From an uncultured Pelagibacteraceae bacterium (GTDB taxonomy: Bacteria; Pseudomonadota; Alphaproteobacteria; Pelagibacterales; Pelagibacteraceae): a stretch of 64,000 nt of DNA. This document shows, in pieces, positions 1 to 9,428 of this stretch. The first letter of the stretch is position 1; each line of letters begins with the position of its first letter. The notes below the pieces were generated by a model. The model worked only from the letters and a program-made list of their open reading frames with translations. It did not search any database and was not told where the DNA came from. Where the stretch lies: contig CACHPJ010000002.1 in assembly GCA_902581775.1 (NCBI GenBank), positions 1 to 64,000 of the forward strand, in the 5' to 3' direction. Position numbers and translations under genes: made by a program.

Positions 1-57
1 AAGGCTAAAAAGAAAACTAAAAAGAAAGCTAAAAAAAGAAGAAAAAGAAGAAGATAG
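1..57 (+). CDS. 3' end of a protein with a Lys/Arg-rich C-terminal tail (KAKKKTKKKAKKRRKRRR*), truncated at the window edge
   Basis: Hand translation in frame 1 to TAG at 55-57; followed by a strong terminator. Confidence 0.6.
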   Translation, partial: KAKKKTKKKAKKRRKRRR

Positions 58-72
58 TCTCTTTTTTAACTA

Positions 73-109
73 AACGCCCTTTTTAATTTTTTAAAAAGGG
101 CGTTTTTTT
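73..109 (+). terminator. Rho-independent terminator, possibly bidirectional between convergent genes
   Basis: 14-bp perfect stem AACGCCCTTTTTAA/TTAAAAAGGGCGTT with TTTT loop, then T-run. Confidence 0.85.
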
Positions 110-794
110 ATTCAGCCGCAATTAAATTTTGATTTCTACCTAAAGCTTTATCCATTTTTTTTCTTACATCTTCTGGACTAAGCTTTAAAACAACCTCGAA
201 TTCAGATTTTAGTCTTTCATATGCTTTTTCAAAAAGTTGTCTCTCACTATAAGATTGATCGGCAATTATGTCTGTATTTTTATTTAAATCTTTAACAACT
301 TCGGATAATTCATAAATTTTACCGGAATTAATTTTTTGGTCATATTCTTGAGCTCTTCTACTCCACATAGTTCTTTTTATTTTTGGCTTACTTTTTAAAA
401 TTGATATGCATTTGTTGATTTGATTAATTGATGATATTGGCCTCAAATTAAACTGTTGATTTATAGGAACTGTTAAAGTTAGCTTTTCCTTTTCTACATG
501 GATTTTATAAAACTGTATATCAATCTGGCCTATTGTTTGTCTTTCAATAGCTACAATTTTTCCAACCCCGTGTTTTGGATAGACTACATGGTCTTTAAGA
601 TTATATTGTCGTTTTTCAGTTGGTTGTTTTTTTATTTTTTTTATTTCAATTTTTTCTTCAGCGTTAGACGATGCAGTCTTTTTAGACTCTGGTTCTTTTA
701 TCTTTTTAAGTTTTAACGGTTTTAACGGTTTAAATGGTTTTAATTTTTTTAATTTAGGTGACTTTTTTTTTGTTTTCTTCTTCTTTTTTGGCAT
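108..794 (-). CDS. carD: CarD family transcriptional regulator with a Lys/Pro-rich N-terminal extension
   Basis: ORF; DHVVYPKHGVGKIVAIE motif typical of CarD/CdnL N-terminal RID domain. Confidence 0.9.
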   Translation of the reverse strand: MPKKKKKTKKKSPKLKKLKPFKPLKPLKLKKIKEPESKKTASSNAEEKIEIKKIKKQPTEKRQYNLKDHVVYPKHGVGKIVAIERQTIGQIDIQFYKIHVEKEKLTLTVPINQQFNLRPISSINQINKCISILKSKPKIKRTMWSRRAQEYDQKINSGKIYELSEVVKDLNKNTDIIADQSYSERQLFEKAYERLKSEFEVVLKLSPEDVRKKMDKALGRNQNLIAAE

Positions 795-796
795 AA

Positions 797-1138
797 TTAA
801 CTTCCTGGCTTTTCCGAAAAATATTTCTCATGTTTATTTTTCATATCTTTAAAATTTTCATGATCTTGCATTGGTTCTTTTTTTTTAGTTATGTTAGGCC
901 ATATATTAGAAAATTTTTTATTAATCAATAACCATTTATCTTTATCTTCAGCTACATACTCATTATCCGAGACTATAGCGTTGATTGGACATTCTGGTTC
1001 ACAAACACCGCAGTCAATACATTCATCAGGGTTAATAACTAACATATTTTCTCCCTCATAAAAACAGTCTACGGGACAGACTTCTACACAGTCTGTTAAT
1101 TTACATTTTATACATTCATCTTTAACAATATACGTCAT
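797..1138 (-). CDS. fdxA: 7Fe/4Fe-type ferredoxin (FdxA family)
   Basis: [18 protein letters not shown] and [12 protein letters not shown] cysteine motifs. Confidence 0.92.
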   Translation of the reverse strand: MTYIVKDECIKCKLTDCVEVCPVDCFYEGENMLVINPDECIDCGVCEPECPINAIVSDNEYVAEDKDKWLLINKKFSNIWPNITKKKEPMQDHENFKDMKNKHEKYFSEKPGS

Positions 1139-1140
1139 AA

Positions 1141-1536
1141 CTATTTATTCATAAGTTGTAATTTAATTTCAGCACTCAATTTATCTGGAAAATAAATTAA
1201 ACCACAAATTCTTCTCATTAAATTTGTTTCATATTCATCTAACTTATCATCTGAAATTATTATTTTCCAAAGTTCTTTTATAACAGTTGACTTAAATTCT
1301 ACATCTTTTTTTTTTATAATATTGGTAAATTCTAACAATTGATTAGAATTTTCCTCTAATTTTTCTGCATCCATTAAAATTTGATCTATTTCATCAGAAT
1401 TTTTTATTTCTAGTGATTTAATAAATTTTTTTAGCATTTTTTTTTCATCATCAGTATATTTTTCATCAATTTTCGCAGCATGAACTAATAAACCAACCAC
1501 TCCTACAACATCATCTTTTTTAATTTTTTCAGTCAT
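1141..1536 (-). CDS. TerB-like / tellurite resistance-type helical protein
   Basis: 131-aa acidic helical ORF with [17 protein letters not shown] pattern of TerB-like proteins. Confidence 0.6.
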   Translation of the reverse strand: MTEKIKKDDVVGVVGLLVHAAKIDEKYTDDEKKMLKKFIKSLEIKNSDEIDQILMDAEKLEENSNQLLEFTNIIKKKDVEFKSTVIKELWKIIISDDKLDEYETNLMRRICGLIYFPDKLSAEIKLQLMNK

Positions 1537-1540
1537 AAAA

Positions 1541-4030
1541 TTATTTAATATTTAAAGATAAAAGTTTTTTAAATGGATTTGCAGATTTGAACTTATCGAA
1601 TGTTTTCATTTTTCTTTCTTTCTCACCTTTAAATTCATAAAAATCATCTTTTAATTTTTTATAATTCATTAATCCCATTAATTTGTGAAAATTATCTTTG
1701 CTGCAACCCAATAAATTTATCATATCTGTTGTAATCTTAAACTTACGATTATTACTTTTCTCAATTATGCTTATAAATAATTTTTCTAAAATATCAATTC
1801 TCACAAAAAACCCATTAAAGTTTTCAAATCCGCATAACAAAAGGAATTTTTTGTCAAATTTATTATCTATAATAAAATTTAGACCAAATTTTGGTATTTC
1901 AGTGTATTTAGATTGATTGTAAAATAATTTCCATAAACCAATTCTTAAACTTACAGATTTTGGTTTAAACATTTTTGGAAGATAAACATGATATCTCCCA
2001 AGCTTTATACCCATAGAATATATTTTCTTTCTTTCCTCTTTAGGTATCATTTTGATAATATTTTCTATATTTTTTCTTTTTATAACTCCATTACTCTCAT
2101 AAAGTTGGAATACCAAGGCCCTGAGATATTGATTATTCAATTTGATCTTCGTCAAGTTTAGAAGATCTCCCAAGATTGAATGGGTAAACTCAATCAACCA
2201 AGACTTTAAAAAATTCTCTAAATTTTCCCTGGAGGTATTTTCCAAAGAATCATCAGATATAATTTCAATATTTGGTGTTAAATAATTAGATCCCTTAATT
2301 ATTCTTGCTATAGGATTTTTTTTCCAGCATATTTTGTTATCCTCGTTAAGAAAAATATCTTTTTCAGCAATTATAGAGCTGACTCTCTTTATAAGTTCAT
2401 CGTGAATCCCTTTTCTTGCTGCTTTTTTTATTGACTTAATATCTGTATCTAAGGTCTTAGATGTAAACTCTACATTAAATTTGAGACCTTTTAATTGACC
2501 AACATATTGACCATCGATTAAAATTTTATCATCTTCTTTAATTTCAGTTTTTAAAACTAAATCTTGTTTTAAGTTTTTGGATAATATGCTTATTTTTTTA
2601 TCAATAAAGCTTCTTGTCAATTCTTCGTGAAGTTTGTCAGAAAGGTCGTCTTCAATTTTTTTTGTTAACTGAATCCAATAGTCTGAATTTTCAACCCAAT
2701 TTTTTTTATTAGCTACATAAGACCAAGTTCTTACATTGGATATTCTATTAGCTAAGACATCAATATTTCCATGTCTTTTATTTAAACCTTTCAATTGTTC
2801 TTTCATATAATCATTTGGAATTCTATTCTTTCTTGTAGATAAAAACATGAACACTTTATCTACAATATTGGTATGCTGACCATAAGCTTTTTTTTCAAAG
2901 TCAGGTATTTGACAACATTCCCATAACAATTCAAGATTTTTAGAATATAAAATATTTTGATCTCTCTTTTTAAGTAAAAATCTTAAAACACTCTCATCTT
3001 TCGAGTCTAAAGTTCTTAATAAGTTTTTATAATTTGGCTTTGATTCTAGTGAAGCTATTAAATTTTCAGGATTTGAAAAATCAAGTTTAGAATTTCTCCA
3101 ATAAATAAGTTTATTTTCGGGAAGATTATGATTTTCAATTATCTCTATTTCGTCAGAATTCAGATTTTCACACTCACCAGTCGTTCCAAAATTTCCGTTA
3201 TTTTTGTATCTACCGGCCCTCCCGGCTATCTGTGATATTTCTATCAAATTTAATCTTCGTGTTTTTTTCCCGTCAAATTTTTTTAGATTAGAAAAACAAA
3301 TGTGATCAATATCCATATTTAAACCCATTCCAATAGCATCGGTTGCAACTAGATATCCAACATCCCCAGATTGATACAACTCTACTTGAGAGTTTCTTGT
3401 CTTTGGACTTAATGATCCCATTATTACAGCCGCTCCACCTTTTTGTCTTCTAACCAATTCAGCAATCGCATAAACTTCCTCTATTGAAAAAGCAATAATT
3501 GCAGTTTTTTGATCCAATCTAGAAATTTTTTTGTACCCAGAATAAGCTAATTTTGAAAATCTTTCTTTTTTTACAAACTCCACATCTTGGACTAGCTGAG
3601 AAATAATACTCTTCATTACTTGTGAACCCAGAAACATAGTTAAAACTTCTCCTCTGAAATTGAGCAATCGGTCCGTAAATATATGTCCTCTTTCTTTATC
3701 AGCACACATTTGAATCTCATCAACAGCAACAAAATCAACAACTTTATTTTTAGGCATGGACTCTACGGTGCATATAAAAAAATTAGCGTTGCTAGGAATT
3801 ATTTTTTCTTCTCCAGTAATTAGAGCTACGTTATCAATGCCAATTTTTTTTACGCACTTGTCATAAACCTCTCGAGCTAAAAGTCTTAATGGTAAGCCGA
3901 ATATTCCAGAGTTAAATTCAAGCATTCTCTCAATAGCGTCATGAGTTTTCCCAGTGTTAGTCGGACCTAAAAGAGCAATAACTTTTTTTGGAGATTTAAT
4001 CATAGTTGTGTTCGAATTTTTTTTTAACAC
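1541..4030 (-). CDS. Suv3-like DExH RNA helicase (mitochondrial SUPV3L1-type)
   Basis: GPTNTGKTHDAI Walker A, VDEIQM motif II, QIAGRAGRY motif VI. Confidence 0.9.
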   Translation of the reverse strand: MLKKNSNTTMIKSPKKVIALLGPTNTGKTHDAIERMLEFNSGIFGLPLRLLAREVYDKCVKKIGIDNVALITGEEKIIPSNANFFICTVESMPKNKVVDFVAVDEIQMCADKERGHIFTDRLLNFRGEVLTMFLGSQVMKSIISQLVQDVEFVKKERFSKLAYSGYKKISRLDQKTAIIAFSIEEVYAIAELVRRQKGGAAVIMGSLSPKTRNSQVELYQSGDVGYLVATDAIGMGLNMDIDHICFSNLKKFDGKKTRRLNLIEISQIAGRAGRYKNNGNFGTTGECENLNSDEIEIIENHNLPENKLIYWRNSKLDFSNPENLIASLESKPNYKNLLRTLDSKDESVLRFLLKKRDQNILYSKNLELLWECCQIPDFEKKAYGQHTNIVDKVFMFLSTRKNRIPNDYMKEQLKGLNKRHGNIDVLANRISNVRTWSYVANKKNWVENSDYWIQLTKKIEDDLSDKLHEELTRSFIDKKISILSKNLKQDLVLKTEIKEDDKILIDGQYVGQLKGLKFNVEFTSKTLDTDIKSIKKAARKGIHDELIKRVSSIIAEKDIFLNEDNKICWKKNPIARIIKGSNYLTPNIEIISDDSLENTSRENLENFLKSWLIEFTHSILGDLLNLTKIKLNNQYLRALVFQLYESNGVIKRKNIENIIKMIPKEERKKIYSMGIKLGRYHVYLPKMFKPKSVSLRIGLWKLFYNQSKYTEIPKFGLNFIIDNKFDKKFLLLCGFENFNGFFVRIDILEKLFISIIEKSNNRKFKITTDMINLLGCSKDNFHKLMGLMNYKKLKDDFYEFKGEKERKMKTFDKFKSANPFKKLLSLNIK

Positions 4031-4115
4031 TATATATAGATATCAATTGAGAACAAAATAAGATTAAAACATGACCGAATCAATTTGTCAAATGTTCTAA
4101 TTTTAAAGAATTGAA

Positions 4116-4145
4116 TTGACTTGAAAGCCCTAGTCCCCGTATAGA
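4116..4145 (+). promoter_or_regulatory. Candidate sigma70-type promoter for the aminotransferase gene
   Basis: TTGACT-N18-TATAGA, about 30 nt before the ATG at 4176. Confidence 0.4.
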
Positions 4146-4175
4146 GAGAGATAGCTTTTTTTTAAAAAAGTTATT

Positions 4176-5411
4176 ATGAAAAATCTGACGAAAAAAAGTC
4201 TTACAAAGTTAAAACCTTCAGCCACTCTAGTAATTAATGAAAAGTGTAAAAAACTTATCAATCAAGGAAAAAAAGTTTATCAATTTGGCTTTGGACAATC
4301 TCCCTTTCCAGTTCCTGAAAAAATAGTATTAACATTAAAAGATAATGCTCACAGAAAAGAGTATCTTCCAATGCAAGGTTTGACGAAGTTAAGGCAGTCA
4401 ATTTCTGATTACTTAAAGGATAGAACGGAGATTAAATATCCAGAGGAAAATATCATGGTAACGCCAGGTTCAAAAGAAGCAATGCTATTAATGCATGTTG
4501 CTTTTAATGGAGAAGTAATTTTATCTGCTCCAAGCTGGGTTTCATATGAACCCCAAGCTATAATTGGTAGAAACAAAGTTCATTGGATCGAAACAACTAG
4601 AGAAAATAATTGGTTTCCCACAGCTAAGCAACTTGAGAAAAAAGTAAAATCAATTAATAAAAAAAATTTGATTTTTATTTTAAACTCCCCAAATAATCCA
4701 TCAGGTACAATTTGTAAAAATTTGAAAGAAATTGCTATGGTTGCAAAAAGATATAATCTTTTAATCTTATCAGATGAAATTTATACAGACCTTACTTTTT
4801 GTAATAAATACGAATCAATATCAAAATTTTATCCCGAAGGAACTTTTATTAGTGGAGGTCTTAGCAAATGGTGTGGTGCAGGTGGATGGAGACTAGGTTT
4901 TTTTGCAGTTCCAGATAAATTATCACATTTTTTAGGGAGCATTAAAACTTTAGCAAGTGAGTCATACTCAACAGTAAATAGTCCGGTACAGTATGCTGCC
5001 GTCGAAGCCTATAGGGGTGATTATAGAGAGTACAAGGCTAAAACTGTAAATATATTAAGATCGGTAGGTAATTATGTTTATAAAAATTTAAGATCAAACA
5101 ATATACTAATAAAACAACCTCAAGGTGCCTTTTATTTAATGCCAGAATTTTTAAATAATAAATTTAAAACTTCTACAGAATTATGCGAAACAATATTAGA
5201 TGAAACCGGTGTAGCGATGCTTCCAGCTTCTGAATTTGGATTTAAATCAAAAAAGATGCTTACAAGATTGAGTTATACAGATTTTAATGGAGCAGAGTTT
5301 CTAAAAGCTAATGTCAATGGAAATTTATTAGACGACAAAATAATCGAAAAGTATGCCCCAAATGTAGTTGAAGGCATCCAAAAGTTATCTAATTGGGCTA
5401 AAAATCTCTAA
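4176..5411 (+). CDS. Class I/II PLP-dependent aminotransferase
   Basis: NSPNNPSG and SGGLSKWCGAGGWRLG (PLP-lysine) motifs. Confidence 0.9.
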   Translation: MKNLTKKSLTKLKPSATLVINEKCKKLINQGKKVYQFGFGQSPFPVPEKIVLTLKDNAHRKEYLPMQGLTKLRQSISDYLKDRTEIKYPEENIMVTPGSKEAMLLMHVAFNGEVILSAPSWVSYEPQAIIGRNKVHWIETTRENNWFPTAKQLEKKVKSINKKNLIFILNSPNNPSGTICKNLKEIAMVAKRYNLLILSDEIYTDLTFCNKYESISKFYPEGTFISGGLSKWCGAGGWRLGFFAVPDKLSHFLGSIKTLASESYSTVNSPVQYAAVEAYRGDYREYKAKTVNILRSVGNYVYKNLRSNNILIKQPQGAFYLMPEFLNNKFKTSTELCETILDETGVAMLPASEFGFKSKKMLTRLSYTDFNGAEFLKANVNGNLLDDKIIEKYAPNVVEGIQKLSNWAKNL

Positions 5412-5477
5412 AGATTCCCTTTGACCTTAACCTTTTTCCATAGTTAAATTATTGTATTAATAAATAAGAGGAGATAT

Positions 5478-6476
5478 ATGAAAAAAATAATATCAACTAT
5501 CTCTGCAGCATTGGTATTGTTTGCTGTTTCAAGCCCAATTACTACAATCGCAAAATCTGCTGAGTTCTTTTCAATAGGAACTGGTGGACCAACAGGAGTT
5601 TATTTCCAAGTTGGAAATGCAGTTTGTAAAATGGTAGCAAAAATTCAATCCGCAGATCATGGAAGAAAAAAAGGTACGGACAAAGCTTATCGTTGCTCAG
5701 CTCCGTCAACTGGAGGGTCGACTTACAACATAGGTCAGATTATGCAAGGTGAGTTACAGTTTGGTGTAGCCCAATCAGATTGGCAATATCATGCTTATAA
5801 CGGTACTAGACCAGATAAAGTAAAACCTTATGATAAACTAAGAGCAGTTTTTTCAGCTCATCCAGAGCCATTTCAAATTATAGCTAGAAAAGGTTCAGGT
5901 ATTAAAGATTGGAAATCATTAAAAGGTAAAAAAGTAAATATAGGTAATCCTGGATCAGGTCAAAGAGGAACTTTTGAAGTCTTAATGGAGTCTCATGGAG
6001 TAGACACAGGTTATTTTGGTTCAACTTCTGAGCTTACTTCATCAGAACAATCAGGTGCGTTATGTGATAAAAAGATTGATGCTTTTGGTTATACCGTTGG
6101 TGTACCAAATGCAGGTGTTGCACAATCTACAGATGGATGTGGAGCAAGTATTATCAATTTAAATACAGATCCTGTTAAAAAATTGGTAGCGGACAATCCG
6201 TTTTACGCATTTGCTACGATACCAAAAGGAACTTATAAAACATCAAAAAAAGATGTAACAACTTTTGGTGTTATGGCATCTTTTGTAACAAGCGCAGATG
6301 TTTCAGATGATTTAGTTTATTCAGTTGTAAAAGCTGTTTTTGAAAATTTAGATGATTTTAAAAAACAACATCCTGCATTTGCTAATTTAGATCCTAAGAA
6401 AATGATTGTAGATGGTTTATCTGCTCCTTTACACCCAGGTGCAGTTAAATATTATAAAGAAAAAGGCTTGATGTAA
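5478..6476 (+). CDS. TRAP transporter solute receptor, TAXI family
   Basis: Signal peptide; FFSIGTGGPTGVYFQVGNAVC motif; adjacent to fused TRAP permease. Confidence 0.93.
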   Translation: MKKIISTISAALVLFAVSSPITTIAKSAEFFSIGTGGPTGVYFQVGNAVCKMVAKIQSADHGRKKGTDKAYRCSAPSTGGSTYNIGQIMQGELQFGVAQSDWQYHAYNGTRPDKVKPYDKLRAVFSAHPEPFQIIARKGSGIKDWKSLKGKKVNIGNPGSGQRGTFEVLMESHGVDTGYFGSTSELTSSEQSGALCDKKIDAFGYTVGVPNAGVAQSTDGCGASIINLNTDPVKKLVADNPFYAFATIPKGTYKTSKKDVTTFGVMASFVTSADVSDDLVYSVVKAVFENLDDFKKQHPAFANLDPKKMIVDGLSAPLHPGAVKYYKEKGLM

Positions 6477-6489
6477 GCCAATAAAATTT

Positions 6490-6522
6490 AAGGCCCAGTT
6501 GCAAAACTGGGCCTTTTTTTTT
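6490..6522 (+). terminator. Intra-operon Rho-independent terminator between TAXI receptor and permease
   Basis: 11-bp perfect stem AAGGCCCAGTT/AACTGGGCCTT, GCAA tetraloop, then T-run. Confidence 0.9.
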
Positions 6523-6533
6523 ATGCTCTCTAA

Positions 6534-8879
6534 ATGTCACAAGTTAATGAAAGTTTTTTTAAAAGACATGACGAGGAGGGTGGTTCTAGAAGAATCCTTA
6601 AAAGTTGGAATCTAAAACTTGTTGGGTTTGTAGCAATAACCTGGTCGTTATTTCAATTATGGTATGCTTCACCTCTCCCGTTTTTATTGGACTTCGGAAA
6701 ATTTATAGATGTTCCTGCACGAGCTATTCATTTAGCATTTGGAATGAGTCTTTGTTTTTTAGCTTACCCGGCTTTAAAATCGAAAAGAAATTCATCTATA
6801 AATATTTTTGATTTTGCTTTAGCTTTAATTTCCATTTTAGCTACATTTTATCTTGTAATAGAATACGAAGGCTTAGTTTATAGGCAAGGTATTCTTGCTT
6901 CAGTCGATTTATTTGGTTTTAAAGTTTCATACGAACTAATTCTTGGAAGTCTTGGAATTTTACTTCTCTTAGAAGCCACTAGAAGAGCAATTGGTATTCC
7001 CTTAGTAGTTATAGCTTTAATATTTTTACTTTTTTCAATATTTGGCCAAAAAATGCCTGATTTAATCTCCCACCAAGGCTTGTCGATAACTAGACTTGTC
7101 GGTTATCATTGGTTTGGGGGAGAGGCAATTTTTGGAATACCAATAAGTGTATCGGTTAGTTTTATTTTTTTATTTGTTTTATTTGGAGCAACCCTTGATG
7201 CAGCAGGTGGAGGAAAATATTTTCTTAATTTAGCTTTTGCATTAGTTGGTAAAATGAGAGGTGGTCCAGCTAAAGCTGCAATTTTAGCTTCTGGATTAAC
7301 TGGATTAATATCAGGATCTTCGGTTGCAAACACTGTAACCACTGGAACTTTTACGATTCCTATCATGAAAAGAACAGGTCTTACTCCTACTAAAGCGGGA
7401 GCTATTGAAGTTGCTGCATCGGTTAACGGACAAATTATGCCACCAATCATGGGTGCAGCCGCTTTTGTCATGGCAGAATTACTTGGAATTTCATATTTCA
7501 CGGTTATAACTCACGCGTTTTTACCTGCTATAATTTCTTATATAGCTTTGTTTTATATATCGCATTTAGAGTCAGTAAAATTAAACATTAAAGGTTTACC
7601 AGAGAGTCAAATACCTCAATTAGGAAAAACATTTTTAAGCGGTATTCACTTTTTGATCCCAATATTTATTCTAGTTTATTTATTATTAGTCGAACGATGG
7701 ACGGCTGCATCAGCTGTATTTTATTCAATTTTGTCTTTATTTTTAATAATTTTTGTTAAAGAAATTTTGAAGGCTATTCGTTTAAACGAAGGTTTCTTGA
7801 ATGGTTTACGAGAAGGATACAATAAAGTTATCACTGGACTGGAAAAAGGGGCCCTTAATATGATTAGCGTTGCAATAGCTATCGCAACCGCTGGAATTAT
7901 TGTTGGTGCAGTTGCTTCTACTGGTCTTAGCAATAATCTTATAGTGATTGTAGAAGCTATTTCAGGCGGGAATGTCATCACACTTCTTTTATTGACCGCT
8001 GTGCTTTGTATTATTTTAGGTATGGGTTTACCCACGACTGCAAACTATTTGGTTGTGGCGGCTCTAATGGCCCAGGTAGTCGTGGAAGTTGGAAGTGCAT
8101 CAGGTTACGTTTTTCCTCTAATTGCAATTCACTTATATGTTTTTTATTACGGATTAATGGCCGATGTCACACCGCCGGTAGGGCTAGCTTCCTATGCTGC
8201 AGCCGCGATATCAAAGGCAGATCCAATAAAAACAGGAGTGCAAGCTTTTTGGTATAGTTTGAGGACGGGTATCCTACCAATTGTATTTATTTTTAACCCT
8301 GAACTATTATTAATCGGTATTGAAAATATTTGGCACGGCTTGACGGTAGTCGTAACTTCTTTATCTGCCATCTTAATATTCACTGCAGCAACACAAGGGT
8401 GGTTTATTAATAGGTTAAGATGGTATGAAATAGTTGCTTTCCTTTTAATTTCAATGTCCTTATTTAGACCTGGTTATATTCTTGATAAGTTTTATCCTAA
8501 ATTTGAAGAGCAAATCTTAAAAGCTGAGGAGGTTCAATCATTAACTTTTGATCCTGAAAGAGAAGTTCATTTAAAAGTGACAAGACGAACAGAGTATGGA
8601 GATAGATATAAATTATTCATTATTGAAAAGGACAGTTTTGAAAAAAATTTTAATTTAGAAGATTATGGTATTAATTTGGTTAACAAAGAAGGGCGACTAA
8701 CTGTTGATACATTAAAATGGAACGGGATAGCAAAAAAGACAGGAGTAGAAACTGGCGATGTAATAAGTGAATTTAAAATTGAAAACTTAAATAGACCAAA
8801 TAAAGCTATAATTTATCCATTTTCCTTTTTACTCATTTTAATTTTTGGATATAATAATTATAGAAGAAAGTTAGAGTAA
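6534..8879 (+). CDS. TRAP transporter fused permease (4TM/12TM)
   Basis: 781-aa polytopic ORF; ASGLTGLISGSSVANTVTTGTFTIP and MGLPTTANYLVVAALMA motifs; C-terminal soluble domain. Confidence 0.92.
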   Translation: MSQVNESFFKRHDEEGGSRRILKSWNLKLVGFVAITWSLFQLWYASPLPFLLDFGKFIDVPARAIHLAFGMSLCFLAYPALKSKRNSSINIFDFALALISILATFYLVIEYEGLVYRQGILASVDLFGFKVSYELILGSLGILLLLEATRRAIGIPLVVIALIFLLFSIFGQKMPDLISHQGLSITRLVGYHWFGGEAIFGIPISVSVSFIFLFVLFGATLDAAGGGKYFLNLAFALVGKMRGGPAKAAILASGLTGLISGSSVANTVTTGTFTIPIMKRTGLTPTKAGAIEVAASVNGQIMPPIMGAAAFVMAELLGISYFTVITHAFLPAIISYIALFYISHLESVKLNIKGLPESQIPQLGKTFLSGIHFLIPIFILVYLLLVERWTAASAVFYSILSLFLIIFVKEILKAIRLNEGFLNGLREGYNKVITGLEKGALNMISVAIAIATAGIIVGAVASTGLSNNLIVIVEAISGGNVITLLLLTAVLCIILGMGLPTTANYLVVAALMAQVVVEVGSASGYVFPLIAIHLYVFYYGLMADVTPPVGLASYAAAAISKADPIKTGVQAFWYSLRTGILPIVFIFNPELLLIGIENIWHGLTVVVTSLSAILIFTAATQGWFINRLRWYEIVAFLLISMSLFRPGYILDKFYPKFEEQILKAEEVQSLTFDPEREVHLKVTRRTEYGDRYKLFIIEKDSFEKNFNLEDYGINLVNKEGRLTVDTLKWNGIAKKTGVETGDVISEFKIENLNRPNKAIIYPFSFLLILIFGYNNYRRKLE

Positions 8880-8883
8880 TTTT

Positions 8884-9033
8884 ATGATAAAGCAGATTTA
8901 TAGATTATTCTGCTATATAGGCATTCATCGTTACGAAATTATCGATACCAAGTTTGGTTTTGGTGCCGCTGGCTCAACAGAAACCATAAAATGTAAAGAT
9001 TGCGATATTAAGAAGATAAGACAAAAAAAATAA
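8884..9033 (+). CDS. Small (49 aa) protein with CxxxxH and CxxC pairs, putative zinc knuckle
   Basis: Hand translation MIKQIYRLFCYIGIHRYEIIDTKFGFGAAGSTETIKCKDCDIKKIRQKK*; starts 4 nt after the permease stop; absent from ORF track. Confidence 0.6.
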   Translation: MIKQIYRLFCYIGIHRYEIIDTKFGFGAAGSTETIKCKDCDIKKIRQKK

Positions 9034-9045
9034 ATAAGAAAAAAA

Positions 9046-9423
9046 TTATTTCAAAATCTTCCAAACACCCGAAACATTAGCTACAATATTTTCTGAATTA
9101 CTAATTTCACATGAGATAAAAACAAGCGTGTTTGTTTTTTTTTGAATTTTTACTTTTCCAATTAGTTTTTGTCCAATTTTAGCAGCAGATATAAATTTAA
9201 TATCTAAAGAAATAGTAACACATCTTTTGTCTCCAGCCTTTTGATGAGCAGCATTACCCATACCTGTATCTGCAATAGAACAAATAAATCCACCATGAGC
9301 AATTTTACCTGTATTTAGATTAATTTCTTTTACTTCTGCAAAAAATTCATAATTATCTTCGTCTATTCTTTTAACTCTCATTCCACCAATATGATTTGCA
9401 AAATCTGATTTTGTTTCTTCCAT
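9046..9423 (-). CDS. PaaI-type hotdog-fold thioesterase
   Basis: GKIAHGGFICSIADTGMGNAA motif. Confidence 0.85.
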   Translation of the reverse strand: MEETKSDFANHIGGMRVKRIDEDNYEFFAEVKEINLNTGKIAHGGFICSIADTGMGNAAHQKAGDKRCVTISLDIKFISAAKIGQKLIGKVKIQKKTNTLVFISCEISNSENIVANVSGVWKILK

Positions 9424-9428
9424 AATAG

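Noticed and set aside
498-716. 72-aa plus-strand ORF antisense to carD
   Set aside because: Phe-rich translation is the complement of Lys codons in the basic CarD tail; not a real gene
714-745. Tandem GGTTTTAAC-like repeat considered as CRISPR or VNTR
   Set aside because: Too short and in frame with the CarD KPLKPLK tail; better explained as coding low complexity
4122-4145. Sigma32-like promoter reading (CTTGAAA...CCCCGTAT) before the aminotransferase
   Set aside because: Spacing between the elements is only 8 nt, too short for a heat-shock promoter; the sigma70-type reading fits better
7106-8383. Long minus-strand ORFs (7106-7501, 7721-8035, 8192-8383) antisense to the TRAP permease
   Set aside because: Proline/Ile/Ala-rich shadow translations opposite a well-supported membrane protein; no family motifs
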